This document shows positions 43,257-51,490 of a stretch of 64,000 bases of DNA, in pieces. This DNA is from Cohaesibacter haloalkalitolerans (lineage in GTDB: Bacteria; Pseudomonadota; Alphaproteobacteria; Rhizobiales; Cohaesibacteraceae). The position numbers and the translations under genes were made by a program. The notes below the pieces were generated by a model that worked only from the letters and a program-made list of their open reading frames with translations, made no database searches and had not been told where the DNA came from. The stretch spans positions 62,001-126,000 of the forward strand of contig NZ_QNUM01000005.1 in the NCBI RefSeq assembly GCF_003574655.1. Direction: 5' to 3'. Numbering within the stretch: position 1 is the first letter of the stretch; each line of letters starts with the position of its first letter.

Positions 43257-43595
43257 TCAGTGATCGGACTTCGCGGTGAAGTGGTGATCAAGGCCGGTGT
43301 CATACTCAAGCCCTTCACGAGTGAGCTGGATCGGCGGGACATCCTTGTCTGCGACCAGACCCTTGCGTGCCAGAGCAGCCCATACGCCACGGTTGTTGAA
43401 GCCGTTCGCATCGGCGCTGTTGACGACATATTCGCCGACATGCAGATGGTCGCCATGGGCGTGGGGCAAGCGCAGAATGGTGATGGTTCCGTCGGCATTC
43501 CATGCTTCTTCCGGCTGGGAGCGAGCCAGAATCTGGGTCAGCACCAGCGTCTTCAGCTGCAGGTTATTCAATTTGAGTGGGTTGACGCGTTTCAT
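43257..43595 (-). CDS. Conserved hypothetical small protein with His-rich motif
   Basis: This 112-residue protein starts MKRVNPLKLNNLQLKTLVLT and contains PHAHGDHLHVGEYVV followed by GFNNRGVWAALARKGLV. I recall similar proteins of unknown function in other alphaproteobacteria. The four closely spaced His residues (HAHGDHLH) could bind a metal, but this is speculation. The composition is that of a soluble cytoplasmic protein with no signal peptide. It lies between the NarL-type regulator gene and the PEBP-family gene, all on the minus strand, with gaps of about 130-150 bases. Confidence 0.7.
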   Translation of the reverse strand: MKRVNPLKLNNLQLKTLVLTQILARSQPEEAWNADGTITILRLPHAHGDHLHVGEYVVNSADANGFNNRGVWAALARKGLVADKDVPPIQLTREGLEYDTGLDHHFTAKSDH

Positions 43596-43747
43596 GAGAG
43601 CAATGACCTTTCAAAGAGCCTTGTGACCAGCGAGGCCAGTGGCATAGCTCGCTATCGCAGACGGATGGATTCCTGACAGGAATGGCCGGAATTGTTCCGG
43701 CCACATCCGATATTCTTTATCAAAACAACGATCAAGCGTAAATGTGC

Positions 43748-44212
43748 TTAGCTGTTATTCTTGAAATGTCCCATGATGCTCGCAGAAGCCAGCTGGTTGC
43801 GCATGATGTTGAAGCGCACATAGGCACCGGTCATGCCTTCGGGGTTGATTTCCTCAAGGCTGAGAGCATGCAGGGTGAAGATGTAACGGTGAGCAGGATC
43901 ATCTGACGGTGGATAGGCCCCGGTGTAATTTTCTGTGCCGGCATCATTGAGAGCGCTCTTGGCACTGGCAGGCAGGTTGTCGCTGGAAATCTCACCCGAT
44001 TCCGATACCGGAATGTTGGTGATGATCATATGCCAGAAGCCCGAGCCGGTCGGAGCGTCCGGGTCGTAGCAGGTCAGGGCAAGGCTCTTTGTACCCGCAG
44101 GAACATCGCTCCACTGCAACAGGGGAGAGCGGTCTTCGCCGCCGAGACCCTTTGAAACGCATTTGTTCGGTAGTGGATCGCCATCATTGAAATCAGGGCT
44201 GATAAGCTGCAT
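43748..44212 (-). CDS. YbhB/YbcL-type phosphatidylethanolamine-binding protein family (PEBP)
   Basis: This 154-residue protein belongs to the bacterial PEBP/Raf-kinase-inhibitor-like family. Characteristic features are SPLLQWSDVPAGTKSLALTC, the ligand-site motif DPDAPTGSGFWHMIITNIP and TGAYPPSDDPAHRYIFTLHA. The biochemical role of the bacterial proteins is not settled. AGGAGA lies upstream of ATG 44212; an in-frame start at 44308 would add 32 residues including a hydrophobic stretch that could be a signal peptide (IIGITFIFVRAATSPVRAA), so a periplasmic form is possible though less likely. Confidence 0.9.
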   Translation of the reverse strand: MQLISPDFNDGDPLPNKCVSKGLGGEDRSPLLQWSDVPAGTKSLALTCYDPDAPTGSGFWHMIITNIPVSESGEISSDNLPASAKSALNDAGTENYTGAYPPSDDPAHRYIFTLHALSLEEINPEGMTGAYVRFNIMRNQLASASIMGHFKNNS

Positions 44213-44373
44213 GAAATGGTCTCCTGAAAAGATTTGAGCCGCACGAACCGGACTGGTTGCGGCACGGACAAAGATAAACGTGATCCCGATTATGTAGTGT
44301 CGGAGCACCGTGGTACAAGCCGGACTTTCTGGCGAAGGACTTTATCCCGTGGCAAGCAGGGACGGCCCGACGC

Positions 44374-45141
44374 TCAGTCTTCGGGTTGATGCGGATCCTG
44401 TTCAATCTGCAGGCTGACCCTGTCGGCGGAAAACCGGGTTTTTGAATATTGCACCGGCTTGCCATCAAGATCGGCATTGATGGCATAGGTGACCAGCACG
44501 ATCGAGCCGGGGGCAAGGCGCAGGATTTCGATGTCATCAAGGGTGGCGTGATAGGCTTCCACCAATGTGGATACGCGCACATAGTCATCAAGCCCCGAAG
44601 CTGCAAAGGCCTTGGTGACCGAATTGAACCTCAGGAGGTGGGGCAGCATCTCCGGGAAACGTTCATTGTCGAACCAGGCGGTGGCCCGGCTGATTGGTGT
44701 GTTGTCACCAAACCCCACAGAACGTACCTGCAACACCGGCGCACCGGGGGAGAGTGCCAGCGCCCTGGCCACATCCTCAGGGGCTGGATTGATGCCATGG
44801 GACATGATGCGGGATTCGCCCCTTTGGCCCTGTTCGGCGAGCGTGGCGGAAAAGCGGGTTCGCTTGGAAATCGGATAGGTGAGGCGCTCAGGCTTGATGA
44901 TGAAGGTGCCACGCCCCTGTTCCGCGCGCAGAATGCCTTCCGAGACGAGCGCCGAAATGGCCGAGCGGACTGTATGCCGGTTGACACCGAACTGTTCGGC
45001 CAACTCCATTTCCGGCGGCAATCTGCCACTTTCATCGCCAAGGCCGGAGGAAATCCCCGCCCTGATCGCATCGGCAATCTGTCGCCAGAGGGCGATACCC
45101 GTGCGGCGTCCGATGACGCTTCTGATAATGTCCGAGGCCAT
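44374..45141 (-). CDS. phnF: GntR/HutC-family regulator of phosphonate metabolism
   Basis: PhnF is the local regulator of the C-P lyase genes. The 255-residue protein has a GntR winged helix (about residues 10-80: ALWRQIADAIRAGISSGL, then LPPEMELAEQFGVNRHTVRS) and a UTRA ligand-binding domain with VLQVRSVGFGDNTPISRATA and VTYAINADLDGKPVQYSKTR. ATG 45141 was chosen because AAAGGAA precedes it; the open frame runs to 45303 across a tandem repeat and is unlike the family. It is divergent from phnG, the usual arrangement, and a perfect inverted repeat between them is its probable binding site. Confidence 0.94.
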   Translation of the reverse strand: MASDIIRSVIGRRTGIALWRQIADAIRAGISSGLGDESGRLPPEMELAEQFGVNRHTVRSAISALVSEGILRAEQGRGTFIIKPERLTYPISKRTRFSATLAEQGQRGESRIMSHGINPAPEDVARALALSPGAPVLQVRSVGFGDNTPISRATAWFDNERFPEMLPHLLRFNSVTKAFAASGLDDYVRVSTLVEAYHATLDDIEILRLAPGSIVLVTYAINADLDGKPVQYSKTRFSADRVSLQIEQDPHQPED

Positions 45142-45230
45142 GGCCAAGCGTTCCTTTGCGCGTTTGGGCCGGTCTTGATGCATCGTTGCCTGATTCGGTG
45201 CACGACGGCTATCTTTCTTGTTGCCACTGC

Positions 45231-45260
45231 CCCTGACTGCCCCTGACTGCCCCTGACTGC
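45231..45260. repeat. Three tandem copies of a 10-base unit
   Basis: CCCTGACTGC is repeated three times exactly (45231-45240, 45241-45250, 45251-45260), with partial copies on both sides. The unit is not a multiple of three, so it is unlikely to be coding. It sits about 90 bases upstream of phnF. Confidence 0.85.
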
Positions 45261-45381
45261 CTCTGGCTACCGCTGTCGCCCTCGCGGCCAGGAAAGATGG
45301 CATGGCAACCGTCTTGGTGTGAATTGTCTGCCGATGTCATCAGGGCGTCATTATCGCCCGATAAGAACGGCGCAAGTACGG

Positions 45382-45401
45382 TTGTCTATATAAATAGACA
45401 A
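45382..45401. promoter_or_regulatory. Perfect inverted repeat, probable PhnF operator
   Basis: TTGTCTAT (45382-45389) and ATAGACAA (45394-45401) are exact reverse complements around ATAA. GntR/HutC-family proteins bind short AT-centred palindromes of this type, and the position between divergent phnF and phnG suits control of both. Confidence 0.72.
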
Positions 45402-45465
45402 ATATTCATGCAACACTCTTTGTCAAGGCCGGGCAGGGGGCAGCGAAAAGCGGGTAGCCAAGACC

Positions 45466-45496
45466 CTGTCACTGGCCCTGTCATTGGCTCTGTCAC
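45466..45496 (+). promoter_or_regulatory. Three CTGTCAY elements, possible Pho half-sites
   Basis: CTGTCAC (45466-45472), CTGTCAT (45478-45484) and CTGTCAC (45490-45496) match the consensus PhoB half-site exactly. They repeat every 12 bases, whereas canonical Pho boxes repeat every 11. They lie 55-85 bases before phnG, a good position for activation under phosphate limitation. Confidence 0.55.
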
Positions 45497-45551
45497 GGGG
45501 AAGACAAGTCTTGCCCTTAGGCTTGGGCCTGATGAGACACACCGGATTGGG

Positions 45552-46103
45552 ATGCAAACTGGAATGGTGAACATGCAAGACCAACACACAATAGCGGCGG
45601 ATACTGCGCCGGGTATCGGGGCTGACGAGCTGTTCGGGCAAAGTCCGGATGGCCTCACAAGTGATCAACAGGCGCGGCAACAGCGCATGTCAATTCTGGC
45701 CAACGCGCCTGCCGCTGAGCTGATCCGCCTTTGGAAGACCATGAAACTGGATCCTGGCTGCGAATTGCTGCGCGGACCGGAAACCGGACTGGTCGCCCTG
45801 CGTGGACGTATCGGCGGCGGCGGTGCACCGTTCAACTTCGGCGAGGCAACCGTGACCCGCGCCACGGTGCGGATGGAAGACGGTGCCATTGGCCATGCGG
45901 TCATGCTCGGACGAAACCATGGCAAGGCCAAACTTGCCGCGGTGATTGATGCTTTGGCAACCGATCCGGCCATGGAGGCTTCCATCGAGCAGGCCATTCT
46001 GGTGCCGCTGAAGGCATTGGTGGCAGAGCGGGACAAGACGCGCGCTGCCGAGACTCAGGCAACTCGTGTCAACTTCTTCACCATGGTCAGGGGGGACGAT
46101 TGA
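45552..46103 (+). CDS. phnG: C-P lyase complex subunit PhnG
   Basis: PhnG is part of the PhnGHIJ core complex and, with PhnH, PhnI and PhnL, attaches the phosphonate to the 1' position of ribose from ATP. The conserved portion begins RQQRMSILANAPAAELIRLW and includes CELLRGPETGLVALRGRIGG and GAPFNFGEATVTRATVRM, all typical of PhnG. The start is uncertain: ATG 45552, 45564 and 45573 are all possible, and the N-terminal 50 residues are poorly conserved and longer than in E. coli (150 residues). The stop overlaps the phnH start. Confidence 0.92.
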   Translation: MQTGMVNMQDQHTIAADTAPGIGADELFGQSPDGLTSDQQARQQRMSILANAPAAELIRLWKTMKLDPGCELLRGPETGLVALRGRIGGGGAPFNFGEATVTRATVRMEDGAIGHAVMLGRNHGKAKLAAVIDALATDPAMEASIEQAILVPLKALVAERDKTRAAETQATRVNFFTMVRGDD

Positions 46104-46768
46104 TGACCCGGACAAGTTTCAACAAGACATCGCTGGAAACCAGCCTTGAGGCGATGCAGGGCGGACTGGGAGAACCTGTCTACCAGTCCCAACGCATTTT
46201 CCGCAGCCTCATGGACGCCATGGCTCGCCCCGGAACCATCAAGCCTGTTGCAACGGACGCCCGCTCGCCGTTGCCCATGTTGCCACTGACGGCCGCCGTT
46301 CTGGCGACCATGGCCGATGCCGACACGCCGGTCTGGCTGGACGGAACCATGAAGGACATTGGCGCTCTCAACGACTGGCTGACCTTCCATGTCGGAGCGC
46401 CCCTTGTTGATGAACCGGACGCTGCCACCTTTGCCGTGCTTTCCGGTAAGCGGGACATGCCAGCGCTGGAGAGCTTTGCCAAGGGGGGGCAGGACTACCC
46501 GGACCGCTCGGCAACACTGCTCATTCAGGTTGAGCGCCTTGAGAACAAACCGGACTGGAGCCTTTCGGGGCCGGGCATCAAGGACACGCAATCGCTGGCG
46601 GTCTCGCCGCTTTCTCCTTTGTTTGTTGCCCAGTGGCAGGAGAACCACAAACTGTTCCCGCGGGGTGTTGATGTGGTTTTCGTCGCCCCGGACACCATCG
46701 CCTGTCTGCCCCGCACCACGGCGATAACGCTTGGACACCCGGCATCGTCTGACAAGCAGGATCACTGA
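46103..46768 (+). CDS. phnH: C-P lyase complex subunit PhnH
   Basis: This 221-residue subunit of the PhnGHIJ core shows the typical PhnH segments YQSQRIFRSLMDAMARPGTI, TAAVLATMADADTPVWLDG and LSGPGIKDTQSLAVSPLSP. PhnH is a dimeric PLP-transferase-like fold without the cofactor and is needed for the ribosyl transfer step. Its ATG overlaps the stop codon of phnG (TGATG), indicating translational coupling. Length is close to E. coli PhnH (194 residues) with some extra residues at the N-terminus. Confidence 0.95.
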   Translation: MTRTSFNKTSLETSLEAMQGGLGEPVYQSQRIFRSLMDAMARPGTIKPVATDARSPLPMLPLTAAVLATMADADTPVWLDGTMKDIGALNDWLTFHVGAPLVDEPDAATFAVLSGKRDMPALESFAKGGQDYPDRSATLLIQVERLENKPDWSLSGPGIKDTQSLAVSPLSPLFVAQWQENHKLFPRGVDVVFVAPDTIACLPRTTAITLGHPASSDKQDH

Positions 46769-46769
46769 G

Positions 46770-47906
46770 ATGTATGTAGCTGTAAAAGGCGGCGAAGCCG
46801 CCATCAAGGCCGCCCACGAATTGCTGGCGGACAGGCGCCGCGGTGATCGCTCGTTGCCCGCCATCACGCTGGAGCAGATCACCGAACAGATGGCTCTGGC
46901 TGTTGACCGCGTCATGAGCGAGGGCGCTCTCTATGACCGGGAGCTGGCCGCATTGGCCATCAAGCAGGCCCGCGGTGACATGATTGAAGCCATCTTCCTG
47001 ATGCGCGCCTATCGCACCACTTTGCCGCGCCTTGGCTATTCCCAACCGATCGACACCGGTAAAATGACCATCGAGCGCCGCATTTCGGCAACCTTCAAGG
47101 ACTTGCCTGGTGGCCAGATCCTCGGGCCGACCTTCGACTATACGCACCGTTTGCTCGACCCATCGTTGGCAACGGATGAAGCTGTGCCCGAGCCGCAGAC
47201 AATAGAGCAGGCGGAAGATCTCGCCGACGAGCCTATGCCCCGCGTTTCCGATCTGATTGCGGGCGAAGGGCTGATGGAACCGGATAGCGCTGCGCCGCAA
47301 TACGGCAGCGATTGGGATGAGCCGGGTGACCTGACGCGCAAGCCGATGCAGTTCCCCATGGAGCGGGATCTGCGCCTGCAGGCCCTGTCACGCGGGGATG
47401 AGGGCTTCCTGTTGTCACTGGGCTATTCGACACAGCGCGGTTTTGGCCGCAGCCACCCCTTTGCCGGAGAAATCCGCATCGGCGAAGTGGATGTCGAGAT
47501 GGAGGTGCCGGAGCTCGGATTTGCCGTCTCGCTTGGGCGCATTCAGGTCAGCGAGTGCCAGATGGTCAACCAGTTCAAAGGGTCAAAGACCGTGCCGCCG
47601 CAGTTCACCCGTGGTTACGGGTTGGTGTTTGGCCAGTCCGAGCGCAAGGCCATGTCGATGGCCCTGTGCGACCGCGCCTTGCGGGCAAGGGAACTGGATG
47701 AAGACATTCTCGCGCCCGCGCAGGACGAGGAATTCGTCATCTCCCATGCGGACAACGTTCAGGCCACAGGCTTCGTTGAGCATCTCAAGCTGCCCCATTA
47801 TGTCGACTTCCAGGCCGAACTGAAGCTGGTGCGTCGCATGCAATCGGAATTCTTTAAGGCCAATTCGCACAAGGATGCGGATGAGGAACAGGAGGCGGCT
47901 CAATGA
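46770..47906 (+). CDS. phnI: C-P lyase complex subunit PhnI
   Basis: PhnI carries the nucleosidase-like activity that, with PhnG, PhnH and PhnL, forms alpha-D-ribose-1-phosphonate 5-triphosphate. The 378-residue protein begins MYVAVKGGEAAIKAAHELLA and shows the conserved MIEAIFLMRAYRTTLPRLGY, GFLLSLGYSTQRGFGRSHPF and ADNVQATGFVEHLKLPHYVD. The size matches the family (about 354-380). ATG 46770 lies two bases after the phnH stop; the frame opens earlier inside phnH. Its last codons overlap phnJ. Confidence 0.97.
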   Translation: MYVAVKGGEAAIKAAHELLADRRRGDRSLPAITLEQITEQMALAVDRVMSEGALYDRELAALAIKQARGDMIEAIFLMRAYRTTLPRLGYSQPIDTGKMTIERRISATFKDLPGGQILGPTFDYTHRLLDPSLATDEAVPEPQTIEQAEDLADEPMPRVSDLIAGEGLMEPDSAAPQYGSDWDEPGDLTRKPMQFPMERDLRLQALSRGDEGFLLSLGYSTQRGFGRSHPFAGEIRIGEVDVEMEVPELGFAVSLGRIQVSECQMVNQFKGSKTVPPQFTRGYGLVFGQSERKAMSMALCDRALRARELDEDILAPAQDEEFVISHADNVQATGFVEHLKLPHYVDFQAELKLVRRMQSEFFKANSHKDADEEQEAAQ

Positions 47907-48850
47907 CGTCCGCGACCCTTCATGACATCGAGGCGCAGCAGGGCGCCATCGCCGACTACAACTTCGCCTATCTTGATGAACAGACCAAGCGCATGATCCG
48001 CCGGGCCATCCTCAAGGGCATCGCCATTCCCGGCTATCAGGTGCCCTTTGCCAGCCGCGAAATGCCCATGCCCTATGGCTGGGGCACCGGCGGGGTGCAG
48101 GTGACCGCCTCCATCATTGGCCCGGATGACACCCTCAAGGTGATCGATCAGGGGGCGGACGATACCACCAACGCGGTGTCCATCCGTGCCTTCTTTGCCC
48201 GGATGGCCAAGGTCAGAACGACGACCCACACCGCCGAGGCAACCGTCATCCAGACCCGCCACCGCATTCCGGAAGAACCGCTGCACGAGGGACAGGTGAT
48301 TGTCTTTCAGGTGCCGATCCCGGAACCACTGCGCTTTCTGGAGCCGCGCGAGACCGAAACCCGCAAGATGCATGCGGTGGAAGACTATGGCCTCATGCAT
48401 GTGAAGCTCTATGAGGACATCGCCCAGAAGGGGCACATCGCCACCAACTACGCCTATCCGGTGAAGGTCAAGGGGCGCTACATCATGGACCCGTCGCCGA
48501 CCCCGAAATTCGATAACCCGAAGATGCACCGGAGCGAGGCATTGCAGCTTTATGGCGCCGGGCGCGAGATGCGCATCTATGCCATCCCACCCTATACCGA
48601 TGTCGTGAGCCTCGATTTCGAAGACTATCCTTTCGAGATACAGCATTTCGAAGAACCCTGCGCTCTTTGCGGGGGGACGGACGTGTTTCTCGATGAGGTC
48701 ATTCTTGATGATCAGGGCGGGCGCATGTTCGTCTGCTCGGATAGCGACTATTGCGAAGACCGCCGCGCCCATGGCCACCGCGGCTCCCTGTCGCCGGACA
48801 TTCTGGACGGCGCATCAGCGGATGGCGACAAGGAAGGAACGGAAGCATGA
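47903..48850 (+). CDS. phnJ: C-P lyase catalytic subunit PhnJ (radical SAM)
   Basis: PhnJ cleaves the carbon-phosphorus bond of ribose-1-phosphonate 5-phosphate using S-adenosylmethionine and a 4Fe-4S cluster. The 315-residue protein carries all four Cys in the exact E. coli spacing C-x2-C-x21-C-x5-C (CALC from about residue 253, CSDSDYC from about 279) and the glycine-radical-type segment MPYGWGTGGVQVTASIIG (about 55-72). The C-terminal tail after the last Cys (about 30 residues) is longer than in E. coli (281 residues total). ATG overlaps the phnI stop, and its own stop overlaps phnK. Confidence 0.97.
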   Translation: MTSATLHDIEAQQGAIADYNFAYLDEQTKRMIRRAILKGIAIPGYQVPFASREMPMPYGWGTGGVQVTASIIGPDDTLKVIDQGADDTTNAVSIRAFFARMAKVRTTTHTAEATVIQTRHRIPEEPLHEGQVIVFQVPIPEPLRFLEPRETETRKMHAVEDYGLMHVKLYEDIAQKGHIATNYAYPVKVKGRYIMDPSPTPKFDNPKMHRSEALQLYGAGREMRIYAIPPYTDVVSLDFEDYPFEIQHFEEPCALCGGTDVFLDEVILDDQGGRMFVCSDSDYCEDRRAHGHRGSLSPDILDGASADGDKEGTEA

Positions 48851-49728
48851 CAGCCTGCAATTCTGGCCATATGGAGACGTCCCCCATGAACAAGGCACAT
48901 ACAAGCGATCACCTGCCGAAGTCTTCCCTCGTTCCACCGCGTCCCATGGATTTGAGCGAGAAGCCGCTGCTGCAGGTGCGCTCGGTTTCGAAATACTATG
49001 GCCGCCGGGTCGGCTGCGAGGATATCAGCTTTGATCTCTGGCCCGGTGAGGTGCTGGCCATTGTCGGGGAATCCGGTTCGGGCAAGACCACGCTGCTCGA
49101 TTGCATTTCCACCCGCATGACCCCGACATCCGGCATGGTCAACTATCGCATGCGCGACGGCACCATGCGTGAGGTGTTCCGGCTGGGTGAAGCGGAAAAG
49201 CGCTTCCTGATGCGCACCGACTGGGGCTTCGTCCATCAAAACCCGGCCGATGGTCTGCGCATGACGGTGTCCGCCGGGGCCAACGTCGGGGAACGCCTGA
49301 TGGCGATTGGCAAACGTCATTATGGCGATATCCGCGAGACCGCCGCAGACTGGCTGGAACAGGTCGAGATCGCTCGGGACCGGATCGATGACCAGCCGCG
49401 CGCCTTCTCCGGTGGCATGCGCCAGCGCTTGCAGATCGCCCGCAATCTGGTGACCGGCCCGCGCCTTGTCTTCATGGACGAGCCGACCGGCGGTCTTGAT
49501 GTGTCGGTGCAGGCGCGCCTGCTTGACCTCTTGCGCGGACTTGTCGCCGAGCTGGGGCTGGCCGCCATTGTCGTGACCCACGATCTGGCCGTCGCCCGTC
49601 TTTTGTCCCACCGGATGGTGGTCATGAAAGAGGGGCGGGTGATCGAAACCGGCCTTACTGACCGGGTGCTCGATGATCCTCAGGCGCCCTATACCCAACT
49701 TCTCATCTCGTCCATACTTCAGGTCTAG
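48847..49728 (+). CDS. phnK: C-P lyase ABC-type ATPase PhnK
   Basis: PhnK is an ABC-like ATPase that binds the PhnGHIJ core, not a membrane transporter. The 293-residue protein has Walker A in IVGESGSGKTTLLD, the Q-loop in WGFVHQNPADGLRM, signature FSGGMRQRLQIARN, Walker B in RLVFMDEPTGGLDVSV and the switch His in VVTHDLAVARL. About 35 additional N-terminal residues precede the ATPase fold (ending PPRPMDLSEKPLLQ); starts at 48886 or 48946 would shorten it to the E. coli size (252). ATG 48847 overlaps the phnJ stop and is therefore kept. Confidence 0.94.
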   Translation: MTACNSGHMETSPMNKAHTSDHLPKSSLVPPRPMDLSEKPLLQVRSVSKYYGRRVGCEDISFDLWPGEVLAIVGESGSGKTTLLDCISTRMTPTSGMVNYRMRDGTMREVFRLGEAEKRFLMRTDWGFVHQNPADGLRMTVSAGANVGERLMAIGKRHYGDIRETAADWLEQVEIARDRIDDQPRAFSGGMRQRLQIARNLVTGPRLVFMDEPTGGLDVSVQARLLDLLRGLVAELGLAAIVVTHDLAVARLLSHRMVVMKEGRVIETGLTDRVLDDPQAPYTQLLISSILQV

Positions 49729-49737
49729 GAGCGAAGG

Positions 49738-50517
49738 ATGCCAGATACCATTTCTTCCATCGTCAAGACGACCCCGGTGCTGATGACCGATGTCGCCAAG
49801 AATTTTGTCATGCATCTGCGCGGGTCGGTGACCATTCCCGTGGTCTCAGGGGTCAACTTCGCCCTGCGCGCCGGTGAATGCGCCGTTCTCGGTGGCCCGT
49901 CCGGGGTGGGCAAAAGCTCCATCCTCAAGATGATCTACGGCAATTACAGCGCCGACTGCGGGCAGATCATGGTCGCCTATCGCGACACGATGATCGACAT
50001 CGCCAAGGCCGAACCGCGCACCGTCCTTGCCATCCGCCGCGAGACGGTTGGTTATGTGAGCCAGTTCCTGCGCGCCATGCCGCGGGTTCCCGCGCTTGAT
50101 GTCGCTGCCGAGGCGCTGGTCGGGCAGGGGGAAGGCCTCGCCGAGGCGCGCCTCAAGGCTGGTGAAATGCTCGCCCGCCTCAACCTGCCAGAAACCCTGT
50201 GGCAGTTGCCGCCAGCAACCTTTTCCGGTGGCGAGCAGCAAAGGGTCAACATCGCCCGCGGTTTCCTCACCGATCACCCTGTGCTGCTGCTTGATGAACC
50301 GACCGCCTCGCTGGATGCTGCAAACCGCGCGGTTGTCATCGACCTCATCCGCGAGAAGAAGAAAAAGGGTGTGGCGATGCTGGGGATCTTCCATGACGAA
50401 GACGTGCGCGAGCAAATCGCTGATGCCATCATCGATGTTGCCCATTTTGCCGAGCGGGCAAAGAGAAAGGGCCAGAGCCAAGGGGCGATGGTTGGCAGGC
50501 CTTTGGAATTGACCTGA
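49738..50517 (+). CDS. phnL: C-P lyase ABC-type ATPase PhnL
   Basis: PhnL is the second ABC-like ATPase of the pathway and is needed with PhnGHI to form the ribosyl phosphonate. The 259-residue protein has Walker A in LGGPSGVGKSSILKM, the Q-loop in VGYVSQFLRAMPRV, signature FSGGEQQRVNIARG, Walker B in VLLLDEPTASLDAAN and the switch His in GIFHDEDVREQ. AAGG precedes ATG 49738, nine bases after phnK. The C-terminus is short and lacks membrane-transport features. Confidence 0.95.
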   Translation: MPDTISSIVKTTPVLMTDVAKNFVMHLRGSVTIPVVSGVNFALRAGECAVLGGPSGVGKSSILKMIYGNYSADCGQIMVAYRDTMIDIAKAEPRTVLAIRRETVGYVSQFLRAMPRVPALDVAAEALVGQGEGLAEARLKAGEMLARLNLPETLWQLPPATFSGGEQQRVNIARGFLTDHPVLLLDEPTASLDAANRAVVIDLIREKKKKGVAMLGIFHDEDVREQIADAIIDVAHFAERAKRKGQSQGAMVGRPLELT

Positions 50518-50604
50518 GCTGGTCCTGATTGAAGGGCACATCATCATCTGGGCGCAGACCGATAGCACGGGGCGACAATCCAACCCATCCGGAGTATAGA
50601 CACC

Positions 50605-51270
50605 ATGAACAACGACAATCACTCGGGCGAGAATGGCACGGAGACGCCACCGAAAAAGCTGCACAAGCTCGGCGTTGCACCGACCATTCACCCCAACGCC
50701 GAAGTGACCGGCTCCACGCTTGGTCGCTATACCGAGGTGGGAGACCGGACGCTGATCTCCGAAAGCACCCTTGGCGACTATTCCTATATCGAGCGCGATG
50801 GCAATATCTGGTGTGCCACCATCGGCAAGTTCGCCAATATCGCACAGGCGGTGCGGATCAACGCCCCCAACCATCCCTATTGGCGGGCAACCCTGCATCA
50901 CTTTACCTACCGGGCCAATGCCTATTTCGACGATTGCGAGCAGGAAGAAAGCTTCATCGACTGGCGCCGCGATCATCGTGTGACGATCGGACATGACGTC
51001 TGGATCGGCCACGGCGCAACGATCCTGCCCGGCGTAACCATCGGCGATGGCGCGATCATCGGGGCCGGTGCTGTGGTCAGCCGTGACGTGCCCGACTACA
51101 TGATCGTCGGTGGCGTCCCGGCCAATCCGATCCGCTCGCGCTTTTCGCCGGAAATCATTCGTGACCTCAAGGATCTGGCCTGGTGGGACTGGTCACATGC
51201 AGCCCTCCGAACTGCTCTTGACGATTTTCGCAGTCTGTCGGTTGAAGCCTTTGTCGAAAAATACAAATAG
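50605..51270 (+). CDS. Phosphonate-cluster hexapeptide-repeat acetyltransferase-like protein
   Basis: This 221-residue protein has a left-handed beta-helix of hexapeptide repeats, seen from about residue 35 ([20 protein letters not shown]) and again in [20 protein letters not shown] and [19 protein letters not shown], with the catalytic-type His in ATLHHFTYR. It matches the transferase family that recurs in C-P lyase operons (described as DapH/GlmU-like), whose substrate is not firmly known. AATCCGGAGTATAGAC supplies a ribosome site. A terminator follows, so the phnG-to-transferase genes probably form one transcript. Confidence 0.88.
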   Translation: MNNDNHSGENGTETPPKKLHKLGVAPTIHPNAEVTGSTLGRYTEVGDRTLISESTLGDYSYIERDGNIWCATIGKFANIAQAVRINAPNHPYWRATLHHFTYRANAYFDDCEQEESFIDWRRDHRVTIGHDVWIGHGATILPGVTIGDGAIIGAGAVVSRDVPDYMIVGGVPANPIRSRFSPEIIRDLKDLAWWDWSHAALRTALDDFRSLSVEAFVEKYK

Positions 51271-51293
51271 ACGTGATTTCAATCACTTGGATT

Positions 51294-51332
51294 GGCCCGT
51301 GTCACCTTGTGGAGGCGCGGGCCTTTTCTTTT
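51294..51332 (+). terminator. Terminator after the first phn transcript
   Basis: GGCCCGTG (51294-51301) pairs with CGCGGGCC (51315-51322) with one mismatch, followed by TTTTCTTTT. It separates the C-P lyase core genes from phnC and downstream genes. Confidence 0.75.
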
Positions 51333-51343
51333 AAAAACAGGTT

Positions 51344-51361
51344 TTGTCATGGAACTGAAAT
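51344..51361 (+). promoter_or_regulatory. Pho-box-like element upstream of phnC
   Basis: TTGTCAT (51344-51350), a 4-base spacer and CTGAAAT (51355-51361) have the 7-4-7 layout and 11-base period of PhoB boxes, with three mismatches overall. GTGTCAT lies at 51377, exactly three 11-base steps from the first element. Confidence 0.45.
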
Positions 51362-51490
51362 GTTCAAGACAAGCACGTGTCATATAAGGTGCGTAATCCT
51401 TCGCTGGTTAGAAGATAACATTTTACCAAAAGACCAGATGCCCGGATTTGTCGGGATTGGCCCGGAAAACGGGAATGGAAGGAAAACCTC

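Larger units (their letters stand above)
45142..45551. promoter_or_regulatory. phnF-phnG divergent control region
   Basis: These 410 bases hold the promoters for phnF (leftward) and phnGHIJKL (rightward). They include a 10-base tandem repeat, the palindromic segment TTATCG-CC-CGATAA (45351-45364), the probable PhnF operator, and three CTGTCAY elements, most listed separately. The open frame upstream of phnG has no PhnG-like sequence and is taken as non-coding. Confidence 0.7.

Noticed and set aside
45297-45551. Extension of phnG towards 45297
   Set aside because: The added residues span the PhnF operator and the CTGTCAY repeats and do not match PhnG.
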